Source: Thermoplasmata archaeon | GTDB taxonomy: Archaea; Thermoplasmatota; Thermoplasmata; Lutacidiplasmatales; UBA184 | Length of the DNA: 7,838 nucleotides | Assembly: GCA_013044425.1 (NCBI GenBank) | Contig: JABEUK010000034.1 | Span: 1 to 7,838 of the forward strand | Reading direction: 5' to 3' | Shown here: in pieces, positions 1 to 5,407 of the stretch | Layout of the letters: each line of letters begins with the position of its first letter | Numbering within the stretch: position 1 is the first letter of the stretch | Program-made: the position numbers and the translations under genes | Notes under the pieces: model-generated | Database searches by the model: none | Seen by the model: only the letters and a program-made list of their open reading frames with translations | Told to the model about the DNA's origin: nothing

Positions 1-1085
1 CTCTTCAGCTGGCGAAGGACGAAGCTCGACGCGAGCTGGTCCCGGTATCGCGAAAGGAACGCCGAGTTCGTCTGCTTCGCCCGCACCGCTTCGACCGCCA
101 CCCGGCCGGCGATCTGTCCGGACTCGAGGGCAAAGTCCATCCCCCGGCGCGTGAAGCCGGTATTGAGGAACAGCCCCGCGGCCGAGCCGGCCACGAGGAA
201 CCCGTCTCCCCACAACGGAGGGATCGAGCTGTAGCCGCCTTCCCCTACGAAGCACCCGCTGTACTCGAGGAGCGATCCTCCTTCGATCCATCGGGAGACC
301 AGGGGATGTTGCTTGAACTCCTCCAGGATCTCATACATCCGGACGTCGTGGTCCACGAGCGAGCGCATGTTGACGATCATGCCGAGGGAGAGGCTGTCTC
401 GATTGGTGTAGAGGAACGCTCCTCCCTCGATCCCGCCGGGGAATCCGATGGTCGTGATCTGCGTCCCCTCGATCCCGCGCAGCTGGAACCGCCGTTCGAC
501 CTCTCCGGGGGGCAGGCCGATGACCTGCTTGACCCCGACCCCTACGGTCTCGGGCCGGGCCTCGGGTTGGATTCCCGCCTGCCGGGAGGTCAGCGTGTTC
601 ACGCCCTCGGCGACGATGACGATCTCCGCTCCCACGTCATCGCCTCCGGAGCGGATCCCGACCACGCGGCCGTTCTCCTTGAGCAGCGAATCCACCTTGA
701 CCCCGTAGACGGGGACCGCACCCGCGGCCTCGGCCTTCGCGGCCAGCCACGGGTCCAGGCGGCTGCGCAAGACGCTGAACGCGTTGAACGGAGGCGCGGA
801 GAACGCCTCGTCGTAAAAATCGAGCGACGCGGCCTGGCGGGCGGTGAGGAACGAAACGACATTTCGCGATATCGCCCGCTCCACGGGGCAGGGGTCTTCC
901 TTCCAGAACTCCGGGAAACTCCGGGCGAGGCCGTGGCTGTAGAGGAGGCCACCCGATACGGTCTTTGTCCCCGGCTTGGTCCCACGCTCGGCCAAGAGGA
1001 CCTGGAGACCGGCCTTCGCCGCTACGTGGGCGGCCATGGAGCCGGCGAGTCCGGCCCCGACGACCACGACGTCGAACTTCTCCAT
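1..1085 (-). CDS. fixC: FixC-like FAD-dependent oxidoreductase (ETF:quinone oxidoreductase family), C-terminus cut by window
   Basis: I translated the minus strand from the ATG at 1085; the frame stays open for 361 codons to the window edge. The family usually has about 430 residues, so roughly 70 are missing. The N-terminus is a Rossmann fold with the FAD motif GAGLAG (residues 10-15) and the ribose-binding Glu33. Next comes the FixC-type signature PGTKTVSGGLLY (38-49). An EG pair (160-161) stands where the family has DG. The second FAD motif reads AGSAAGLFLNTGFTRRGMD (299-317), with Ser301 in place of the usual Asp of GDAAG. FixC proteins take electrons from an electron-transfer flavoprotein and pass them to quinone at the membrane. 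A related geranylgeranyl-reductase-type flavoprotein is the main alternative, but the 38-49 signature favours FixC. The gene diverges from the zinc-ribbon/Lrp pair. A role as quinone entry point for the neighbouring sHdr operon is only inference. Confidence 0.82.
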   Translation of the reverse strand, partial: MEKFDVVVVGAGLAGSMAAHVAAKAGLQVLLAERGTKPGTKTVSGGLLYSHGLARSFPEFWKEDPCPVERAISRNVVSFLTARQAASLDFYDEAFSAPPFNAFSVLRSRLDPWLAAKAEAAGAVPVYGVKVDSLLKENGRVVGIRSGGDDVGAEIVIVAEGVNTLTSRQAGIQPEARPETVGVGVKQVIGLPPGEVERRFQLRGIEGTQITTIGFPGGIEGGAFLYTNRDSLSLGMIVNMRSLVDHDVRMYEILEEFKQHPLVSRWIEGGSLLEYSGCFVGEGGYSSIPPLWGDGFLVAGSAAGLFLNTGFTRRGMDFALESGQIAGRVAVEAVRAKQTNSAFLSRYRDQLASSFVLRQLK

Positions 1086-1108
1086 CCCATGCGCGCACGG
1101 GGCTCCGG

Positions 1109-1114
1109 TATTTT
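1109..1114 (-). promoter_or_regulatory. TATA-like box of the fixC-like gene
   Basis: On the minus strand the sequence reads CCGAAAGCCAAAATACCGG. The AAAATA element is centred about 26-27 bases upstream of the ATG at 1085, the classic archaeal TATA-to-start distance. Transcription would therefore begin at or next to the start codon, giving a leaderless mRNA; no Shine-Dalgarno site precedes this ATG. A purine-rich stretch (CGAAAG) just upstream could be the BRE. Identified by eye only. Confidence 0.45.
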
Positions 1115-1171
1115 GGCTTTCGGTACCTCCCTAAGAGCCGGGAGACGAGATTCGCGCGTACCCAAGCTCTG

Positions 1172-1176
1172 ATAAA
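1172..1176 (+). promoter_or_regulatory. TATA-like box of the zinc-ribbon/Lrp gene pair
   Basis: GATAAACC is the most AT-rich element of the divergent spacer facing right. Its centre (about 1174) lies 33 bases before the ATG at 1207, predicting a transcription start near 1200 and a leader of only a few bases. No Shine-Dalgarno site is visible before 1207, consistent with a near-leaderless transcript. It would drive both the zinc-ribbon gene and the overlapping Lrp-like gene. Confidence 0.4.
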
Positions 1177-1206
1177 CCGACGAGACTTCAAACCCATCGC
1201 CAGGAC

Positions 1207-1527
1207 ATGGGCGCCGCTGACGATCCGCCGGTGATGGACCCCAAGGAGTTCGATCGGATGATGGACCAGAAGGTCCTTGCCTGGGGATCGAAGCAAGACC
1301 GACCGTGCCCGAAGTGTCGGGAGATCGGGTTCCGCATGATTGCCGATTCGGAGATGATCGCCCTCTTCGCCTGCCGGCAGTGCGGCTACCAGACCGAGGA
1401 GCTGCACGAACTCCGCGAGGTCGTTCAACCGCCCTTTCGTGAATACCGCGAGGGCCGAGGCTTCGCGGCCGCGCTCGAAGACTCCGACCATACTTCGGCG
1501 CCCGAGCCGCGGGGTGACCCGCCGTGA
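1207..1527 (+). CDS. small zinc-ribbon protein, possible nucleic-acid-binding or transcription-associated factor
   Basis: The protein has 106 residues. Two CxxC knuckles, CPKC (C34, C37) and CRQC (C56, C59), are separated by 18 residues and followed by GYQTEE, the pattern of a TFIIS/RPB9-like zinc ribbon. The N-terminus is acidic and the tail after residue 75 looks disordered. The TFIIS acidic DE hairpin is not visible, so transcript-cleavage activity should not be assumed. I use the ATG at 1207 because a TATA-like box lies at a suitable distance; a GTG at 1231 or ATG at 1234 (MDPKEFDRMM) would also work. The stop overlaps the GTG start of the Lrp-like gene (GTGA), so the two are probably translated together and may act in the same regulatory step. 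The specific function is unknown. Confidence 0.7.
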   Translation: MGAADDPPVMDPKEFDRMMDQKVLAWGSKQDRPCPKCREIGFRMIADSEMIALFACRQCGYQTEELHELREVVQPPFREYREGRGFAAALEDSDHTSAPEPRGDPP

Positions 1528-2102
1528 AGCGAGCCCCCCGCGCGCGGCCTCCTCGAGAGTGGGCGGCGACTCGACGGCGTCGTCCGGGGCGCCGACCCCG
1601 GCCCGCTCTCGATGCGCTCGACATCAAGATCCTACGAGCCCTCCAGAACGACGGTCGGGCCTCCTTCCGCCGGGTCGCCCGCCGAGTGGGCGCGAGTGTG
1701 ACCACCGTCAGCACTCGAGTCCATCAGCTCAGCGGCCTCGGGGTGCTCCAGGGGTTCGTTCCGCTGGTCAGCGTCCAGCGGCTCGCGGAGGTCGGACGTG
1801 CTCCGCACTGCGCGGTCCTGTACGTGGAGCCGGTGGGCGATTCCCCCGAAGCGATCTCGGCCGTTGCGGCGGGCGTCGCTCTTCGCCCCGGGGTCTGCTA
1901 CATCTTTGAGCTTCGCGGCAGTTCCGAGCTCATCGTGCTGGCTTCCACGGCCACTTCCGCGGAGTCGACCGCCCTACTGAGGGCCCTCCGGGAACTTCCC
2001 GGTGTCGCTCGCGCCCGCGCGCTCCCCATCCAGCGCGTCCACAAGGAGCGCCCCGGCCATCCGATCGGACCGCCGCTTCCCGTCGCGGTCCCCGCCGCGT
2101 GA
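1524..2102 (+). CDS. Lrp/AsnC-family transcriptional regulator
   Basis: The protein has 192 residues. An Arg/Pro-rich extension (about 1-28) precedes a winged helix-turn-helix at 30-80, with the family opening LDALDIKILRALQNDGRASF and a recognition region VGASVTTVSTRVHQL. A C-terminal alpha/beta RAM-type ligand-sensing and oligomerisation domain follows (about 95-173: CAVLYVEPVG, CYIFELRGSSELIVLAS, LRELPGVARARALPI). Family members bind short palindromic sites as dimers or larger oligomers and often sense amino acids or other small molecules. GTG 1524 is the only credible start ahead of the HTH; it overlaps the previous stop and has a GGGGTGA Shine-Dalgarno-like site at 1511-1517. It lies just upstream of the sHdr-like operon, in the same direction, so it is the obvious candidate regulator, though proximity is the only evidence. 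Its ligand cannot be read from the sequence. Confidence 0.87.
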   Translation: MKRAPRARPPREWAATRRRRPGRRPRPALDALDIKILRALQNDGRASFRRVARRVGASVTTVSTRVHQLSGLGVLQGFVPLVSVQRLAEVGRAPHCAVLYVEPVGDSPEAISAVAAGVALRPGVCYIFELRGSSELIVLASTATSAESTALLRALRELPGVARARALPIQRVHKERPGHPIGPPLPVAVPAA

Positions 2103-2158
2103 ATCGACCGAGCGCCTCCTCTCCGGCGGCTCCGCGCCGGCCGACGAAGTTCGCCATG

Positions 2159-2169
2159 CAAAAGTTTAT
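2159..2169 (+). promoter_or_regulatory. BRE/TATA-like promoter of the sHdr-type operon
   Basis: CAAAAGTTTAT stands out as AT-rich in a GC-rich spacer. CAAAAG (2159-2164) resembles a BRE and TTTAT (2165-2169) resembles the archaeal TATA box. A centre near 2167 predicts transcription starting around 2192-2194, which leaves a leader of about 18 bases before the ATG at 2211. This supports a separate promoter for the operon rather than only read-through from the Lrp-like gene. Confidence 0.5.
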
Positions 2170-2184
2170 CACGGCTCATCCGTT

Positions 2185-2198
2185 TGGACGTTTGTCCA
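2185..2198 (+). promoter_or_regulatory. perfect palindrome over the predicted start site, candidate operator
   Basis: TGGACGTTTGTCCA is a perfect inverted repeat with 5-base arms (TGGAC/GTCCA) and a 4-base spacer. It is overlaid on a direct repeat CGTTTG (2181-2186 and 2189-2194). The element sits about 18-20 bases after the TATA-like box, directly over the predicted transcription start, where a bound protein would block initiation. Its length suits a dimeric winged-helix regulator such as the Lrp-like protein encoded just upstream. Binding is inferred, not shown. Confidence 0.4.
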
Positions 2199-2210
2199 TT
2201 GGTTGTGCTC

Positions 2211-3047
2211 ATGAGCGTCGTGGCTCACTTGCCTCGTCGTACCTTGTCGTTGACCGAGGAGGAGGCCGATTCGCCGCCCGCCATGCACCTCACCGGTCGG
2301 CAGCGAATGACGGACGCCGATCGCTCGCTCTCCGAAGAGATCTACCGTGAGTTTCGCGGCGACCATCGCCACCACGACTTCGTGCTCGGATGCCTCAATT
2401 GCGGGGAGTGCACGACCGGCTGCCCCGCGGCTCGATTCTACGACTTCTCTCCGCGGGAGATGCTCCAGATCGCCCAGAACGGGGATGCCACGACCTTGTG
2501 GGATGCGATGCAGGAAAAGATCTGGGCCTGCTGCCAGTGCTACACGTGCAACATGCGCTGCCGGTTCGGCAACGACATCGCGGGCATCATCAGCGTGATG
2601 CGCGAGCTGTCCGTGCGTCACGGGATCGAAGCCACGCGCCGCACGTTGGCGCCGTTCAACCGCTCCCTGACCCTTCTGATGACGGTCGGAACCCAGGTGT
2701 CGTCCGACATGATCCAGCCCGACTTCTTCCGAGACTGGGGACCGTTCGCGACCGGGTCCGACAAGTCCTGGGGCGTGACCCCCGCGATCATGCGCAAGGC
2801 GATCCCGATCGACGTGCTGCAGACGACCACCTCCTCCTGGGAGGTATCGGTGCAGACCTCGCTCGAGCTCTTCCGCATCTACGAGGAGACCGGGGTCCTC
2901 GACATGCTCCGAGGTCTGGATCCGGATCTCACCGACATGCTCATCGACATCATCGAGGAGCGCCGCGAGGAGTTCACCGAAGCTCGGGAGCGCTACCGGG
3001 CCGACCTCGACCGAATGCAGGGGCCCGTCGCGACGTTTTCCGGGTGA
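2211..3047 (+). CDS. shdrC1: HdrC-like iron-sulfur subunit of the sulfur-oxidising Hdr-like complex (sHdrC1)
   Basis: From the ATG at 2211 the protein has 278 residues. It carries two ferredoxin-type [4Fe-4S] motifs: CLNCGECTTGCP (C61, C64, C67, C71) and CCQCYTCNMRCR (C107, C110, C113, C117, with an extra C108). The second ends in Arg rather than the usual Pro. The pairing is typical of HdrC, which carries electrons between HdrA and HdrB; the long C-terminal part is mostly helical and charged, with no visible membrane segment. The order C1-B1-A-hyp-C2-B2 identifies it as the first gene of an sHdr set. The start is uncertain: 2211 lies about 18 bases after the predicted transcription start, while ATGs at 2283 and 2310 also precede the conserved region (LSEEIYREF onward). 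TTG 2184 falls ahead of the predicted start of transcription and is unlikely. Confidence 0.85.
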   Translation: MSVVAHLPRRTLSLTEEEADSPPAMHLTGRQRMTDADRSLSEEIYREFRGDHRHHDFVLGCLNCGECTTGCPAARFYDFSPREMLQIAQNGDATTLWDAMQEKIWACCQCYTCNMRCRFGNDIAGIISVMRELSVRHGIEATRRTLAPFNRSLTLLMTVGTQVSSDMIQPDFFRDWGPFATGSDKSWGVTPAIMRKAIPIDVLQTTTSSWEVSVQTSLELFRIYEETGVLDMLRGLDPDLTDMLIDIIEERREEFTEARERYRADLDRMQGPVATFSG

Positions 3048-3061
3048 GTCCGGAGGGAACG

Positions 3062-4369
3062 ATGCTCAACGCAACACAGATCCGAAGGGTGATCGAGGAA
3101 CGGACCGAGCGCCGGCAGGGCACCGGCAAGAAGGTCGTCGATGTCCGGGAAGAGATGGACCGGCTCGAGGAACAGGGCGAGCTCATCGTCCATCGGGTCC
3201 GGGCCGAGAATCGGCCGGTCGAAATGAAAACGCTCTTCGGATGGACCAAGCGGATCCCCACCGATCGTCTCTGGCATCACAAGTCCTGCGGCCAGTGTGG
3301 CAACATTCCGGGGTATCCCTCCTCCCTCCTCTGGGTGATGAACGAGACCGGCCGGGAGTATCTCAACGAGCCTCACCAAACCTCCTGCACCGCGTGGAAC
3401 TACCACGGGACGGCGACGTCGAACCCCGTCGCGCTGGCCGCGGTGGCCGCACGCAATTTCCACCGGGCCTACGAGACCCACCACTTCCCTCTGATCCACT
3501 GCGGCACCAGCTTCGGCGACTACAAGGAGATGCGAAAGCTCCTGGTCGAAAACACGGAGGTCCGGCACAAGGTCCGCGAGATCCTGCGCTCGATGGACCG
3601 GGAGCTCGTGCTGCCCGAGGAGATCGTTCACTACTCGGAGTGGGTCCAGGCCATGGCCCCCGAGATCGTCGCACGGCAGAAGGTCGATGCCTCGGGCGTC
3701 GTCGCGACCGTGCACGAACCGTGCCATTACTACAAGATGGTCCCCGAGGACGCGGTCTACGACGACGCGGTGTACGGGGGACAGCGCCCCGCCGTCCCGA
3801 CGGGGATCCTGCTCGCCCTCGGGGCGAAGGTCGCCGACTACTCGACGTGGTACGACTGCTGCGGGTTCGGGTTCCGGCACATCCTGAGCGAGCGGGAGTT
3901 CAGCCGCTCCTTCGCGAACCTGCGTAAGATCCGGCCGATGGTGGAGGAGGCCCACTCGGATGTGGCGATCACGAGCGACACGGGATGCGTGACGACCCTC
4001 GACAAGAGCCAGTGGATCGGTCGAGCCCACGGCCAGCCGTACCTGTTGCCTGTCCTGTCGGATATTCAGTTCGCCGCGCTCACGATGGGGGCCCACCCGT
4101 ACAAGATCGCGCAGCTCCACTGGCATGCCGCGCCGGTCGATCGCCTCCTCGATCGCCTCGGGATCGACTGGAGGAGCGCCAAGGCCGAGTTCCTCGAGTA
4201 CCTTCAGCAGCTGAAGAGCGGAGCCGCTCCCGAGGTGCTCCATGCCCCTCGCGAGGAGATCGAGCGGTTCTTTGCCATCAACAAGGGCCAGGTCCTGCCG
4301 GAGGAGATCCGCGAGAAGCCCTCGACCCCGGTATCCCCGACCCTCGTCGAGGGGAGGGGTCCTCGGTGA
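3062..4369 (+). CDS. shdrB1: HdrB-like subunit with degenerate CCG motifs (sHdrB1)
   Basis: The protein has 435 residues, longer than methanogen HdrB (about 300). The ATG at 3062 follows GGAGG (3052-3056) at good spacing, 14 bases after the shdrC1 stop. Canonical HdrB has two CX31-39CCX35-36CXXC motifs binding non-cubane [4Fe-4S] clusters. Here the N-terminal region instead has SCGQCGN (C76, C79), SCTAW (C109) and HCGTS (C147). The C-terminal region has EPCHYYK (C221), YDCCGFG (C266, C267) and DTGCVTT (C309): 44 and 41 residues between cysteines, and no final Cys. About 75 N-terminal and 125 C-terminal residues flank these regions. It is presumably part of the catalytic or cluster-bearing unit acting on sulfur carried by the lipoate-binding protein, an inference from the known system. 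The assignment to B1 rests on order and on the SCGQCGN signature, which I associate with this subfamily from memory. Confidence 0.85.
   Translation: MLNATQIRRVIEERTERRQGTGKKVVDVREEMDRLEEQGELIVHRVRAENRPVEMKTLFGWTKRIPTDRLWHHKSCGQCGNIPGYPSSLLWVMNETGREYLNEPHQTSCTAWNYHGTATSNPVALAAVAARNFHRAYETHHFPLIHCGTSFGDYKEMRKLLVENTEVRHKVREILRSMDRELVLPEEIVHYSEWVQAMAPEIVARQKVDASGVVATVHEPCHYYKMVPEDAVYDDAVYGGQRPAVPTGILLALGAKVADYSTWYDCCGFGFRHILSEREFSRSFANLRKIRPMVEEAHSDVAITSDTGCVTTLDKSQWIGRAHGQPYLLPVLSDIQFAALTMGAHPYKIAQLHWHAAPVDRLLDRLGIDWRSAKAEFLEYLQQLKSGAAPEVLHAPREEIERFFAINKGQVLPEEIREKPSTPVSPTLVEGRGPR
4351..4368 (+). promoter_or_regulatory. Shine-Dalgarno site and GTGA overlap coupling shdrB1 to shdrA
   Basis: GGGGAGGGGT (4351-4360) lies 5 bases before GTG 4366, whose last two bases are shared with the shdrB1 TGA stop at 4367-4369. 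This site decides the start of shdrA at GTG 4366 although the frame is open far upstream, and it indicates translational coupling of the two subunits. Confidence 0.6.
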
Positions 4370-5403
4370 ACCCCGTGCTGGTGTTGGGCGCGGGGCCCGC
4401 TGGGCTGAGCGCCGCGTCCGAACTCGCGGGCCTGGGTGCGCCGACCCTGCTCGTGGAGAAGGAGACGTACCTCGGCGGAAATCCGAAGCGCTGGCACTAC
4501 TCCCTCTTGGCTCCCGATCTCCGCCCGGCGGAGGAGATCCTCGGTCCGCTGATCGAACGGGTCGAGCACCATCCGCAGATCGAGCTCCACGTCGGCTCTC
4601 AGGTCTCCTCCGCCGAGATCGCGGGGAACGGATACCGGATCTCGCTGCGGTCGAAGGAGGGCGTGCAGACGCGGGAGGTCGCCGCGGTCGTCCTCGCCAC
4701 CGGGTTCGACCACTTCGACTCTCGGCGCAAGTTCGAGTACGGCTACGGCCACTTTCCCGACGTCGTCGACTTCAAGGAGCTCGAAGGGATGATCCATGAC
4801 GACCGGGTCCTCCGACCGTCCGATGGGAAGGCCCCGGGCCGGATCGCCTGGGTTCTGTGCGTCGGTTCGCGCGACATCCAGATCGGCAATCCCTGGTGCT
4901 GCCGGATGGGATGCGTCGTGAGCATCAAGCAGGCGGTCGAGATCCGGCAGAAACATCCGGAGATTCAAGCCTACATCTACTACATGGACATCCGAACCTA
5001 CGGCCTCTGGGAAGATCTGTACTGGAAGTCGATGCAGGACTACGGGGTCAAGTTCATCCGGGGACGGATCGGCGCGATCTCGATGGCGGAGGGCGGGCGG
5101 CGCCTGATCGCCACGGGCGAGGACACGATCCTGAGCCGCCCGACCGAGGTTCCGTTCGATATGATCGTTCTCGCCAGTGGGATGGAGCCGGGGACGGGGA
5201 CGAAGGAAGCATCCGATCTGTTCCACGTTCCCGTCGGCCCGGAGGGATTCCTGACCCCGAAGCTGTCGGACATGAACACGATCGACTCCGGTCTCCCGGG
5301 GATCTTCCTCGCCGGTGCGGCGACCGGGCCCAAGGCGATCCCCGACGCCATCACCGAAGGTATGGGGGCGGCGCTCCGTGCGTTCCAGTACGCTCGGGGG
5401 TGA
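4366..5403 (+). CDS. shdrA: HdrA-like single-FAD flavoprotein of the sulfur-oxidising Hdr-like complex (sHdrA)
   Basis: The protein has 345 residues, the short form expected for sHdrA; methanogen HdrA is about twice as long and has extra ferredoxin domains that are absent here. The FAD fold starts at once with VLVLGAGPAGLSAASEL (GxGxxG at residues 8-13) and Glu31 at the end of strand 2. ATG(F) at 111-114 and a C-terminal GIFLAGAATGPKAIPDAI (312-329) complete the two-part FAD site. Four cysteines, LCVGSRD (C165) and WCCRMGC (C178, C179, C183), form the atypical [4Fe-4S] site of this subfamily. HdrA links the HdrC/HdrB relay to a soluble or NAD-type electron acceptor; which one is used here cannot be read from the sequence. 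The GTG start at 4366 is set by a strong Shine-Dalgarno site and a 4-base overlap with shdrB1. A glutamate-synthase-like or thioredoxin-reductase-like flavoprotein is excluded by the cysteine set and neighbours. Confidence 0.9.
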   Translation: MNPVLVLGAGPAGLSAASELAGLGAPTLLVEKETYLGGNPKRWHYSLLAPDLRPAEEILGPLIERVEHHPQIELHVGSQVSSAEIAGNGYRISLRSKEGVQTREVAAVVLATGFDHFDSRRKFEYGYGHFPDVVDFKELEGMIHDDRVLRPSDGKAPGRIAWVLCVGSRDIQIGNPWCCRMGCVVSIKQAVEIRQKHPEIQAYIYYMDIRTYGLWEDLYWKSMQDYGVKFIRGRIGAISMAEGGRRLIATGEDTILSRPTEVPFDMIVLASGMEPGTGTKEASDLFHVPVGPEGFLTPKLSDMNTIDSGLPGIFLAGAATGPKAIPDAITEGMGAALRAFQYARG

Positions 5404-5407
5404 CCGG

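Larger units (their letters stand above)
1086..1206. other. divergent intergenic region between the fixC-like gene and the zinc-ribbon/Lrp pair
   Basis: This 121-base spacer holds promoter-like elements for both directions (AAAATA at 1109-1114 on minus, GATAAA at 1171-1176 on plus). An imperfect direct repeat, GGCTCCGGTA (1101-1110) and GGCTTTCGGTA (1115-1125), brackets the minus-strand box and could be a protein-binding site, but it is short. I see no RNA gene or terminator hairpin. Confidence 0.5.

Noticed and set aside
306..1172. 288-codon plus-strand open frame over the fixC-like gene
   Set aside because: The minus strand encodes clear FixC motifs through this stretch, and the plus-strand product has no family features.
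2390..3061. Extension of the shdrB1 frame 224 codons upstream of ATG 3062
   Set aside because: It would overlap the cysteine motifs of shdrC1 in another frame, its translation is low-complexity, and a good Shine-Dalgarno site marks ATG 3062.
2993..4243. 416-codon open frame on the minus strand opposite shdrB1
   Set aside because: A shadow of the HdrB-like gene in a stop-poor GC-rich region; no recognisable domain or ribosome site.
3985..4365. Extension of the shdrA frame upstream of GTG 4366
   Set aside because: The Rossmann motif of HdrA begins right after GTG 4366, which has a strong ribosome site; the upstream part is a shadow of shdrB1.
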